DNA of 64,000 bases from Pyropia haitanensis (Eukaryota > Rhodophyta > Bangiophyceae > Bangiales > Bangiaceae): the NCBI GenBank assembly GCA_008729055.1, contig SDUX01000002.1:1182496-1246495 (forward strand), given 5' to 3'. Below the pieces are notes generated by a model, which saw only the letters and a program-made list of their open reading frames with translations, was not told where the DNA came from and made no database searches. Below are positions 32,719 through 42,429 of this stretch, in pieces. Position 1 is the stretch's first letter, and each line of letters starts with the position of its first letter. A program made the position numbers and the translations under genes.

Positions 32719-33155
32719 CAAAACAGCCAGTGGCCACCAGCCAAGCAGAGGGGCAATGGGTGAGGAGGGGGAGCGACAAACGGGCGGGCGTTCGCGGCAC
32801 ACGGCCGCAGGGACAAGCCAAACGAGCCATCCAAGCAAACGCAACGCCCACCAGCGGGTCACCGTGGGTGAGAAACGCGCGCGCCAGGCAGCCGCCCGCA
32901 GGGACGTGGCGGCGAGAGCCAACGCAGTGCGAAAGGAACGCCGCGGGCCCGCTCTATCCACACCCCACCGCACCGCACCGCACCCCACCCCACCCCACGC
33001 CACCCACCCTCACGTCTCTCCCCTACATAATGCAACGGGCACTTCCACGCAGCAGCACGTTGACGGCGGGGGCGTACGGTCTCGGTGAGCTGATCCACGT
33101 TGATCGCGTTGAAGCGGAGGAGGTCGTTGGGCTCGAAGCGCCGCGTCGTCGCCAT
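31895..33155 (-). CDS. NAA20: N-alpha-acetyltransferase 20 (NatB catalytic subunit), possibly defective
   Basis: NatB acetylates nascent N-termini beginning Met-Asp, Met-Glu, Met-Asn or Met-Gln. Exon 1 33078-33155 (MATTRRFEPNDLLRFNAIN...LTET); exon 2 32569-32659 (YNLGFYYTYLTQLPDIQ...IVTY); exon 3 31895-32279. Introns are 418 and 289 nt with GTACGC/CAG and GTACGT/CAG, and the joins restore LTET-YNLGF and TY-MLAKIEG, as in known NAA20. Exon 3 continues HHGHLSTVTVAP, FVDLVVRIGNAVAIDMY and DALDMRKGLA. Two G/C runs break its frame: 32250-32259 (10; 9 or 12 fit) and 31993-32004 (12; 11 or 14 fit). The acetyl-CoA loop is RRLCLD (82-87 in the rejoined protein) instead of R-R-x-G-x-[GA], so the key Gly is Cys. 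About 185 residues, close to the ~178 of human NAA20. Identity is firm; function is doubtful. Confidence 0.85.
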
Positions 33156-33511
33156 GGCCAGCTCCGTCCGGCCGCCGCCGCCGCCGCTGCCGCCGCATAT
33201 GTCTGGCACGGCACGCGCCTTGGAACGAGGGGAGGAGGGGAGCAAGGGGAGAGGTGGTGATGAACAAGGGCGGCAAGAAAGACTGAGAAACGACGCCGCC
33301 GCGTAGAAACAGCAGCCCGGGAAAAAAAAAAAAAAACTGCGGCCAAGAGGGACCAAACCGTGTGCGGACAGCCCCCCCCGCCCCCCCCCCGCCTCCCCCC
33401 CCCCCCCCGCAACCGGCGCCATTTGCACGCCCTCCCCCCCGCCCCTCCTCCGCTAGCCCCGCCCCCCACCGCCCCGGCCTAGACGTCGCCGCCGCCGCCA
33501 CCGCAGCTGCC

Positions 33512-33564
<53 letters not shown>

Positions 33565-34901
33565 AGCCGCCGCCGTCGCTACCGGCAAGGTCTCTCGACA
33601 GTTTGTCAAGTGGGTCGCAGCAGCCCCCTCTCGCCTTTCGCTGCCATAGCACCTCCCACGGGCGCATCAGAATGGAAGTTTTTGCCGCGTGGCAGGCGCG
33701 CCCACTCCTCGGGGTCGGTCGCGAGACCTCTGAGTTCAAAAGGTTTACTTGGCGTCGCGTTTGGAGCCAGCTGACTGCAGGTCATCGCCCCACTTCCGTG
33801 CTTTTTGAAACCGACGCTGCCGTCCTGGCGTGGTTTGTTCGGGTTCTGTGCTGCCTGTCGACAGAGAAGCTTGACGAGGTCCTGCCCCGCCATACGCCGC
33901 TGCCAGCATCGATCCCACGCGCCGGTCTGGCACACCACCCTCCAAGCGCCGTTGTGAGAGCCGGGCCCTCACGTGACGCCGGCCGAGCAGGTTGCCTCCA
34001 CGCGTGAGCCGCCGCACCGCGTGATATGGACGCGGGTCGGCTTGGCAGCGCAACTCCGGGCTAGCGGCGGCTGCCCGCAGTGCGGTGCGCGGGAGGCGGC
34101 TTTGATCGCGTTCGACGTGCACTGTCCTTCTCAGCCAGACACTCCCTTAGACGTCCCCGCCGTGTCTCGGGTTGGCGCCGATTTTCCCTTGGCGGAGCGG
34201 CGTGACCGCCTACCCAGACCTGTTCCGCCTCCCATATAAGGCGCTTTTTGTCCCGTGGCTTGAGGTGTGGTGGATATGGCACTTTGAGCTAGCCTCCTGT
34301 CTTTCATCCAAGCGCACGCTCCTCCGATCAAACCACAGCAGTCGCCACCTGCCCATGACACCCACGTGCACGAGACCAGCCGACGCGCCGCTGCACCCGC
34401 CCTCTCGCGCAAGCCCCTGAGGCGAGTGAGCCCCTCTGATAAGGGTCCTAAGGGTCCTAGGGACCTCTCATCCTCGAGGCGCTCACCAGCGTCTCGTGAC
34501 TAGAAGGCGGGACGCGACTGCAGGTGACATCCTCGCACTTCCGCCTGTCCCTCGGAGCGCTGTGGGTGCTGCAACCCGTGCGAGCTGCTCGGGGGCTCGC
34601 GGCAGACGTTTCCAAGTACAAAAGAGCGCCGCGTGGCGGTTCCGGGGTCGGCGCCTGGTCGCCACACCCTCCCTTGCCTCTGCCACCACGCGCGCCACCA
34701 TTGCGCACGTCGACTGTGAGTGTCCCCTGTCCCACTGGCGGACCCCCGCTGCGTCGCCGGCGCTGCAGCTTGGTGGACTGCCCCCTGTCAACGGTTCCTC
34801 CCCTTATATCCCGCCCCGCCCGCCTGGCCACCGGTCGTTCCCTTTTTGTACACCCCAAGAACGCCTCATTGGCTGTCGAGCCACGTGCTGTCGACGCCCT
34901 C
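33156..34901. other. Divergent spacer between NAA20 and the charged-repeat gene
   Basis: Promoters of both neighbours should lie here. It contains a 14-A run near 33319-33333, C runs near 33368-33410 and a GCC repeat at about 33480-33575. Frames around 33600-34120 look partly coding but show no domain. At 34437-34465 there is a nested repeat of GGTCCTA. Confidence 0.4.
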
Positions 34902-36098
34902 ATGGCACCAATGGACCCGACGGAAGGCGACACGACGATGGCCGCGGAGGGCGCGACCCAGCCTACCAAGCGCGACGTGCCGCACGTGGACACGACTGCA
35001 TGGCCGGGGGCGCCCCTGGCCAAGAAGATCAAGCCCGACGGCGAGTCGCCGTTGAGCGCAGCAATGGAAACCGCTGCCGTCGATGCGGCAGCATCGCCCG
35101 CGGGCGCGACTGGAGCGGATCCCGACGCCCCACCTAGCGGGACGTCGCCGCCTGTCAGCCAGGCCGTGGCAGGCAGGGAAGGGGCGGACAAGGAGCCGGC
35201 GGACAAGGAGGAGGCGGACAAGAACGAGGCGCACAAGGAGGAGATGGACAAGGAGCAGGAGAGCAAGGAGGAAGCGGGAAAGGAGGAGGCAAGCATGGAA
35301 GAGGCGCACAAGGAGGAGGTCAATGAGGAGGAGGAGGTGGGCACGCGTGAAGCGGACAAGATGCCCGCGACGGGAGCAGGTGCCGTAAATGGTGCAGCGT
35401 CGCCCGCGGACGCCGTAAACGCCCATCCGGATGCCCCACCGGTCGGGACATCATCGCCGGCCAGCCAGGCCATGGAGGACGAGGAGCGGGTGAGCAAAGA
35501 GGAGGTGATCCAGGGGGAGGTGGGCAAGGAGGAGGCGACCAAGGAAGAGACGACCACAGTGGAGGCGATGAAGGAGGCGACTCAGGAGGAGGCCAACGAG
35601 GAGGAGGCGGCCAAGGCGGAGGCAACCAAGGAAGAGGCGGCCAAAGATCAGGCGACCAAGCAAGGGGCGACCAAGGAAGCGGTGAGCAAGGAGGAGGCGA
35701 TCAAGAAGGAGGCAACTGAGTCGAACGCGGAAGACTGTGGAGCATCGCCGGCCGCCGTCATTGGTGCGGACTCCGTCATCCGCCCGAGTGGGACGCTACC
35801 GCTTGCCAGCCAGACCGCGGCGGACATTGAGGAGGCGCACAAGGAGAAGGCGCACACGGAGCAGTCGAGCACTAAGGAGTTGAGCAAGGAGGAGAGGAGC
35901 AAGGACGAGCCAAGCAAAGTGAAGCCCAGCAAGGAGGAGAAGAGCACGGAGGATCCGTGCAAGGACGAGCTGAGTAAGGAAGAGGTGGGCATGGAGAAGG
36001 CGCACAAGGAGGAGGCGAGCAAGGCAGGGACAAACGACGCAGCAAAACCAGACGGCGATGTGGAAGTGCCCGAAAGTACTGATGTGACGGAGGCGTAG
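34902..36098 (+). CDS. Highly charged pentapeptide-repeat protein, unknown function
   Basis: A 398-residue soluble protein from the ATG at 34902 (MAPMDPTEG; the ATG at 34911 is an alternative), intronless. After an acidic leader and a possible nuclear signal (AKKIKPDG), three modules follow. Each begins with a ~28-residue Ser/Pro/Gly segment (ASPAGATGADPDAPPSGTS and relatives at ~66, ~170 and ~285) and continues with imperfect 5-residue repeats of the form A-x-K-E-E, 15 bp at DNA level (ADKEPADKEEADKNEAHKEE). The spacing is five, not seven, so this is not a classical coiled coil. Charge alternation suggests a single alpha-helix or disordered LEA-like protein. No signal peptide, membrane span or known domain. 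Codons are less GC-extreme than in neighbouring genes. Confidence 0.7.
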   Translation: MAPMDPTEGDTTMAAEGATQPTKRDVPHVDTTAWPGAPLAKKIKPDGESPLSAAMETAAVDAAASPAGATGADPDAPPSGTSPPVSQAVAGREGADKEPADKEEADKNEAHKEEMDKEQESKEEAGKEEASMEEAHKEEVNEEEEVGTREADKMPATGAGAVNGAASPADAVNAHPDAPPVGTSSPASQAMEDEERVSKEEVIQGEVGKEEATKEETTTVEAMKEATQEEANEEEAAKAEATKEEAAKDQATKQGATKEAVSKEEAIKKEATESNAEDCGASPAAVIGADSVIRPSGTLPLASQTAADIEEAHKEKAHTEQSSTKELSKEERSKDEPSKVKPSKEEKSTEDPCKDELSKEEVGMEKAHKEEASKAGTNDAAKPDGDVEVPESTDVTEA

Positions 36099-37444
36099 GT
36101 GGCTTTAACTCGTAAGGGGGGGCGAGAACGGTGGCCGGGGGGGCAGAGGCGACAGAAGAAGGGGCAGTGGCCATGCTGGGAGGCGGAGGGAGGCCGAGTG
36201 AGGTTGGTCAGAAAGACTATTTGTGCACAAGTATGTGTGTTGTGCTATGCCTGGCATCATGGGGGGTCGCAGTGCGGCTGGCGGCGCAGCAGGCAGGTAA
36301 GGAGTGGCAGGCGGCTGCGGCTGGTAGATGGGCCTGTGGTGAGAGCGACAGATGGAGGGAGGATGCAGCCGCAAAAGGGAAGAGGCGAAGGGCAGGAAGG
36401 TCTTTGAGGGCACGTAGGCGGCCAAGGCAGAGGTGTGCAATGGAGTTGTTGACTTGACTTGGTCACATCCACAGGTTCTCCGGGGGTTCCGCCTTCTGAG
36501 AACAGGTGCCCACGTCGTTGATAGGGTCAATCAGCTCAGAAAAGGGGGTACGCGGTTGTCGGCTGCCTGCGCTGGTGGGGGTGGAAGACGGCGCCCCAGA
36601 GCGCCTTTTTGGGGGACGTGGGCCACGTGGATGACGGGAGAGCCGAGCTGGGGCCGCTTCCCTACGCTGCGCGGAAAGTCAGTGGGCCAACGTGTTTGAG
36701 ATTTACAAGGTGAATTTGGACCTTTGTTGTGCAAGGATTGGACTCGTATTAAGCACGTGAACACCCCACCTGGGCGCCAGTAGGCGACAGTCCCACGGCG
36801 CCCGTAGACGACAGGTGTGGATGCACCGAGGCGGTCAGACGATGGCCGGCGGATTCTTGGTGGGGCGCTGGCGGCAAGGCCGGCCAACGGCTCGGGCGAC
36901 TCGCGGGCGTCCTCGTTTGCCCGACGGGGCTGTTGAAGCCTACCGGCGGCGGCTGCCCGCCGCCGCACCGCGTGCATGGCTGCGATGGGGATTGGACGGC
37001 TGCAGCACGGGGTTGCGGCGGTTGGCTGGTGCGGCGGGCGGGAGGGGCGAGCACAGCGTCGCCTGACATGGTCGAGGCCGTGGCGCGGGGTGGCTGGCGT
37101 CGGCGGATGGCTATTGATCCGGACGGGACGGCCAAGGTCGGCGCCTGACAAAGGCGATACGGCGGCCTGGGATGGTCGGGCATCGGCACGAGCCTTGTGT
37201 GGGGAGCCGGCGTGGAGCCTGAGCAGCGCGTCTGGTGGCGCAGCCGGCGGGGGAGAGGGGGGATGGAGGCAGGCGTGCGGGGGAGTACGGGGCTGGAGTT
37301 CGACACGATGAGGCGTCGCCCAGAGCGCCGTCTTTGCACAAAGATGAGAGGGCGCTGCGCTGCGGGGCGCCTTGGGGGGGGGACGACGTGCCGCCGTCTG
37401 CTGCGCGGCCGCACCCTGCCTGGTGCACCTGCGGCGGCTGCGAG
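36099..37444. other. Spacer upstream of multi-pass membrane gene
   Basis: 1.3 kb between two rightward genes; 3' UTR of the first and promoter of the second. Frames on both strands lack domains. No RNA gene or repeat recognised. Confidence 0.4.
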
Positions 37445-39586
37445 ATGGGATGGTCGTGGGGCTACGCGGTGATCACCGCGGCGGTTTGCCTCTTTGTCGC
37501 GGTCGCGACCCAGACGGCGCTACCCTCTCGTTCGACTCCCCCCGACGTGGACCGTGCCACGGTACGTGCGGCGGCTGCTACATTGGATGACACGCTTACG
37601 TTCCCGTTGCCGGCTGGCGGCGAGAGTCCCGCCGGGCGCTTCAACAGCCTCTCTGCCTTGCAGTGCCGGCGCCATGGCGGCAGCGGCGGCGGCGGCGGCG
37701 GCGGCAGCAGTAGCGGCGGCGACGGGAAGGGCGGTAGTGGCAAATTCGGCGCCACCGCCGACCGTGGCCCAGGGTGGGTGTTCGTCGCCAACTCTTCTGC
37801 TCGCCCCGTTTTCATCCCTTTTGCGCCGGGCACCTGCGCGGCGCCGCTCTCGGACGCCTTCCAGCTCCAGTACTTGGCCGCACCTGCCCACACCGACGCG
37901 AAGTTTGCCAAGTCGGGCGCGTCCACGCACGTGGACGTTGGCGGGAATGTCAGGGAGGAGTACGAGTGGGCGGGCAACACACTGCTGAGTTGGGGAGTTC
38001 ACATTGCGCGCGACCGGGCGCCCATCGGGGGGGAACTGACGGCGGAGCGATTTAGCCCCCAGCCGTGTGCGTCTCGGGGCGGGGGACCGCCGCCGGAGGG
38101 GGTGTTATGTGAGAAGCAGCTTGTGAGGATGCTCGGGCAGCACCGGGGCACTGTCGAGGGTCGCGTCGACCGGTGGATCGGCGTGTACGATGTGGCGCTC
38201 ATCACGCGCGCGAACTTTGGCTGGGCGCTCGACCGGAATGCGTACGTGGTGGCGTCAAGCGACCTCGTGTCGGCTGCCGGAGGTCGTGGCTCCGCGGTGG
38301 TGACCTACACGGACCGCACAGGCACGACGCGGCCGGTCCTATTGGGCGAGGCGGGGCTGCTGTCGCTCGGCCGCGCGGCACTGGCGGACCCATCTTGGCT
38401 CGGCCCGTCTGTCCCAGGCGACGTGTCCGCAACGGTGTCACTGCAGACGGCAGAGGACTCCATGATCCGCCGGCGGGCGAGCTGGAAGATGCATCCTGGC
38501 CTGGGGGGCGGTAGGGCGGGCGCCGCCCACAACCGCAGTGCCACCGCCACCCCGTGGCTCGAGGAGGTGGCCTACGCGCTGTGTATCCCCCCCGTCGAGT
38601 CGTTTGTGGGCGACCCAGGCCTTTGTACGGGCGTGCGGCAGCGGCCACCGTCTCCGCCCGTCACCCTCACGGCGGATGGGGTGCCGGTGGCGGCAACGCT
38701 GGACCTGGCCGCCCGGACCTTCCGCGGCCAGACGGGCGTATCCGTCCGCTGGCAAGTGTTGCCGACGAGACGACTGGAGACGACCGCACCGCCGTGCGAC
38801 CTGTCCGCGGCCTTCAAATGGAATGACGTGCGGCGGCAGCCGATATGGTTGCTGGGCAGGGGCGACAGGGAGGTTCCCCGTGCGGGATGGTCTGCCAACC
38901 CGGCCGAGGCGGACCTGGCCCGCCACCTCCGGACGTGCCGCTTCGCAGGCGCCCGCTTCAACGTGACGGCCGTCTCCAAGTGGCGTGGCTCCCTCATTGA
39001 TAGAGCGGCAGAGCTGTCGCAAGACTACCGGCGGGATCTCTTCCTCGTGGACCCGCCGGCACCGCCTGCGACTGCCACAGACTTCGTCTTGGCCGCGCTT
39101 GTAGTTGTACCAGAAGCAGTGGCCCTGGTGCAGGTGCTGCTGCAGCCAGCGCCGCTGCCAGAGCCTACGGTCTGGTCAGGTCGGACCCGTCGGACGTTAT
39201 CCGTGGCGCTCGTCATCATTGCTGGGGCGGTGTCCCTTCTTGGCGCTGGTTTTCTCGACGCGCAGGAGCAGGCCGGGTCGAGCTGGCGCGCGGCCACGCT
39301 GCGCATCGAGACACGCATCGCGGCCAACGAGACGGAGCAAGCACTGGTGACTGGCAGAAGAATCGACTACTCGGGTCGCCCGGTGTGGCACATTGAGTCG
39401 CTCTTCCTCGTCGCGCGGCCGGGCTATCGCCCCGCCACAACACGGAAGCTGTTTATTAGCCTGAGCGTAGTGTATGGGGTTCTAACGTTTATGGTGTTGA
39501 CCTTGGGTCTGTGGCGGTGGACCTCGAGGCGGCGCGCTGCTGCCGCTGCCGCCGAGGAACCCTTCACCGTTGACTGGGAGGGTTGA
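37445..39586 (+). CDS. Membrane protein with large extracytoplasmic domain, unknown family
   Basis: A 713-residue intronless protein from the ATG at 37445 (MGWSWGYAVITAAVCLFVAV), a signal peptide or signal anchor. The frame is open upstream but has no earlier ATG. Residues ~30-540 form a large, probably lumenal or extracellular region containing a Gly/Ser linker (~78-100), several Cys and the blocks WVFVANSSARPVFIPFAPGTC, YDVALITRANFGWALDRN and ATPWLEEVAYALC. Three C-terminal helices follow: FVLAALVVVPEAVALVQVLL (~547-567), LSVALVIIAGAVSLLGAGFL (~585-604) and LFISLSVVYGVLTFMVLTLG (~669-688). The tail is basic, then acidic (RRRAAAAAAEEPFTVDWEG). A family of algal surface proteins is likely, but I cannot name one. 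Confidence 0.72.
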   Translation: MGWSWGYAVITAAVCLFVAVATQTALPSRSTPPDVDRATVRAAAATLDDTLTFPLPAGGESPAGRFNSLSALQCRRHGGSGGGGGGGSSSGGDGKGGSGKFGATADRGPGWVFVANSSARPVFIPFAPGTCAAPLSDAFQLQYLAAPAHTDAKFAKSGASTHVDVGGNVREEYEWAGNTLLSWGVHIARDRAPIGGELTAERFSPQPCASRGGGPPPEGVLCEKQLVRMLGQHRGTVEGRVDRWIGVYDVALITRANFGWALDRNAYVVASSDLVSAAGGRGSAVVTYTDRTGTTRPVLLGEAGLLSLGRAALADPSWLGPSVPGDVSATVSLQTAEDSMIRRRASWKMHPGLGGGRAGAAHNRSATATPWLEEVAYALCIPPVESFVGDPGLCTGVRQRPPSPPVTLTADGVPVAATLDLAARTFRGQTGVSVRWQVLPTRRLETTAPPCDLSAAFKWNDVRRQPIWLLGRGDREVPRAGWSANPAEADLARHLRTCRFAGARFNVTAVSKWRGSLIDRAAELSQDYRRDLFLVDPPAPPATATDFVLAALVVVPEAVALVQVLLQPAPLPEPTVWSGRTRRTLSVALVIIAGAVSLLGAGFLDAQEQAGSSWRAATLRIETRIAANETEQALVTGRRIDYSGRPVWHIESLFLVARPGYRPATTRKLFISLSVVYGVLTFMVLTLGLWRWTSRRRAAAAAAEEPFTVDWEG

Positions 39587-40227
39587 GAGTGTGGTGTTCA
39601 TCTGCTTCGGCGGGGGATGGCCGGATGCTTCTGAGGGGGGCGGTGGGGGCGGTGGCAGCGAGGGAACGGCAAAGGGCGGCGAAGGCCAGCGGCAGCGGGA
39701 ATCAGAGGCGGGTCGCCAGAAATGGTGGGGACGGCGGTCGACGCGGGGCAGGGGGGAGCATTCCGGGGCGGTGGCGGGTAGCCCGCGCATGCCAAGAACT
39801 TGTCAATGACTCTGTTGCGCGCCTCTTCTTTTGCCGCCTGCAGGTGCCCTCGGCGGTGTACCTCCGCAGCGCCCCTTCCCTTTTGCCCAAGCATTCACCA
39901 TCCCTCACGACACTTTGGACATCCTGACCAACCGCCGTCCTCTCCCACCCCCATTCTATCGGCTACCCTTCCAGCCGCACGACCAACCCGAGTGCAAGGC
40001 ACACAAACGTCTACACAAAGTTGTCGCCCCACACCCCCTCCCAGCTACCCTACCGTCTCTCGGTCTCCCCCCCCTCGTGGCCGCCTTCCCATTTCCTATC
40101 TCCGTTCCCCCCCCCTCCCCGGCCGCCTACGTCGCCCCCTTCCCTCCTCACGCAGGGCTGCCATCCCGCACCGGGGTTTGCCACCCCAACCGCGTCATCC
40201 GCTGCCGCCGCCGGCCAAATGAGAGAT
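39587..40227. other. Spacer 3' of membrane gene
   Basis: 3' UTR and pyrimidine-rich intergenic DNA (C/T tracts near 39920-40140). Nothing assignable. Confidence 0.4.
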
Positions 40228-40527
40228 GATGCGGTGGGTGGGAGCTGTGCCGGCTGTGGGTGGGAGCTGTGCCGGCGGTTGGTGTCAGCCGTGCCGGCGG
40301 TGGGTCGGTGGGTGGGAGCTGTGCCGGCGGTGGGTGGGAGCTGTGCTGGCGGCGAGTCGGTGGGTGGGAGCTGTGCCGGTGGTGGGTCGGTGGGTGGGAG
40401 CTGTGCCGGCGGTGGGTGGGAGCTGTGCTGGCGGCGAGTCGGTGGGTGGGAGCTGTGCTGGCGGCGAGCCAGTGGGTGGGAGCTGTGCCGGCGGTGGGTG
40501 GAAGCTGTGCTGGCGGTGGGTCGATTT
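40228..40527. repeat. Minisatellite, 22/30-bp units
   Basis: About ten imperfect copies of gtgggtgggagctgtgccgg, alternating with and without an extra cggcgagtcg or tgggtcg spacer. Open frames across it are a by-product of the repeat, not evidence of a gene. Confidence 0.85.
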
Positions 40528-40652
40528 CCTCAGGCCCTGCAGTCGTCGCGTCGACGGACATGACGGTTTTCAGATGCGCTGCCTCGGTCACGTCGCGGGT
40601 GGCGCCCCGCGGCGGTTCGGTCGTCGTCCCATAAGCCCTGCCACGCGTCAAG

Positions 40653-40840
40653 TACTGGTGTATTGTAGTCCTCCCAATTTTGTCCGATGTGATCAAAGTC
40701 AAGACTGGGTCTGGTCAACTTCCTATTGGTCAATCGGTTTTATCCGGCTGCATGGATGGCTGAGACGCAGTTGACCAGCTCTGGACCCGGCTCTTGACTT
40801 CGACCAGATCGGACAAAATTGAGAAGACAGCAATACTGGT
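40653..40840. mobile_element. MITE-like palindromic element, ~175 bp
   Basis: The left arm starts near 40661 (tattg..gtc.tc.caattttgtccgat) and its inverted copy ends near 40835. The arms agree at 27 of 30 bases over caattttgtccgat...aaagtcaaga, and the similarity continues inward (ctggtcaact). A direct repeat TACTGGT flanks it at 40653-40659 and 40834-40840 and may be the target-site duplication. No coding capacity. Confidence 0.55.
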
Positions 40841-42429
40841 TGCCCATGACAAGTATGTGCGAGCACAGTGTCAGTGTGGGGTCACGCCGGCAGGAAATAG
40901 TGGGCCCCAGCCGTTTTTGTCATTAGAGCCATTAGCGCATCGGCCGAGAGGTGGTAACAGCACGACGGACGTGCGTGGCGGCCGTCGTCTCTCCGCACGG
41001 TGCGGCCACGGTGGCGGTGACAACGACGGCCGCCCCAAACACAGGACAGACAAGTTGTCCGTGAGTCTCCTCTGTATCCATTGCATGGGATTGGCTCTGG
41101 GCGGCTGCGTTGGTCCCAGCGGCGCGTGCTGTACCTCGTCCGCCTCACATCCCCCTTTCACCAACGTCCCCACGCCCCCCCGCCTGAAGGCGACTTGGGC
41201 TTGAGCTAATAGGTAACGCTCGGGACGGGCGGGTGCCAACGGCGCGGCACTGCACCCCCCCCTCCCCCGGGTCTGTGCCTCAGAAAAGGCGGCCAGTTGT
41301 ACGAACCACAGCGTGGCGCCAAGCGTGAACATGGCTATGAGGATTTCCAATGGACATCTATTTACGAAAGTCACGGGCACGAAAGTCACGGGCACTTATT
41401 TGGACATCTTCACGTTCCATTGACTGGGCGAGCAGATAGTTTTAAAACACCAAAAGTAAACACATGGTCTTGACAACTCAAAACAGCATACAACAGAAGC
41501 AAGAAGATCAAACAAAAACTGCCGCTCCTGCAGCCAAGACTGAAAGCGGGGACTCGAAGCACACAACATGCGACGTCGCCTCCTCTGCCGCCGCACCCTG
41601 CGACGGGCTCGTCAAACCCCGCCGCCGCTGGGCCGCCGTCACTGCCGCTGGCGACATCTTCCGTCGCCGCCCCCGCATTTCCTTCCTCCGATGGCTGCCC
41701 CCTCCGCGTCTCTAACGCCATTGCTCGCCCGCGGTGGTCGCCGCCGCCGCCGCCGCGTGCGCGTCGGTGGCCGCCCCCGTACTTCCACCTCGGGCCGGGA
41801 CGTCCTCCCCGCTCCCCGCCTCGTCCGCGTCGCGGCTGGCGGCAACGACAAAGTGAGTCAGAAGTGATCCAACCACTCGCAGTAGCTCTGGGGGGGCGGT
41901 CGGATCACATGTGATCGAACGTGCATCAGTGGGGGGGGGGGGTTCGATACGGGGTGTGTTGTCGAACCGCCGAAAGTGATCGAAACGTCCAGCGAGCATG
42001 AATGTACGTACAGCTGAAACCCTGAAATCATGCCACCCTTTGAAACAGGTCCTCTCGAACATAAATAGTTTGGCATTCTGGGCCGGCTCCAGTATGCCCG
42101 GAAGTTCTCTTGTGAACTCGTCAGACGGAGTGTAACTGGTGGATTTGGCTTCTTCCAAAACCGGATCCCTCGATCTCGCTGACGAATTAACCAGGGGGCC
42201 TCGTTCGCCTCTGAATCGGGCTGGCTGCACACGCGGACGGCGCCGGCTGACATGTCCTTGTGGGCGAGCGTCAGTGCCTGACCGGCCAACGCCGTCGAGT
42301 CCCTTCCCGTCCAAGCTATCCCTTTCTCCCCTCACCACTCTCCCCCCCACCGTTCCCGTCCCGATTCCCCCCCCCCTCCCAGCCCCCCCCGTCCGCTCGT
42401 CCCTTTGCCCCCCTCTCTTCCTGGCCGCC
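40841..42429. other. Spacer upstream of methyltransferase gene
   Basis: Low-to-moderate GC sequence. It contains a tandem 15-bp duplication (cgaaagtcacgggca, about 41365-41395) and a perfect 14-bp palindrome gatcacatgtgatc at 41903-41916. A short frame at 41691-41850 ends at a GTGAGT, but no partner exon was found. The promoter of the rightward methyltransferase should lie at the right end. Confidence 0.4.

Noticed and set aside
33603..34122. Possible small genes on either strand near 33.6-34.1 kb
   Set aside because: Both strands are open and neither has a domain, targeting signal or splice partner.
40226..40774. 182-codon frame over the minisatellite
   Set aside because: A repeat unit translated into Val/Gly/Ala/Cys repeats; a non-ATG start and no sequence beyond the repeat argue against a gene.
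41464..41867. Small frames at 41464-41715 and an exon-like frame ending at GTGAGT (41850)
   Set aside because: No downstream acceptor or partner exon; the methyltransferase gene has its own ATG and anchor at 42430.
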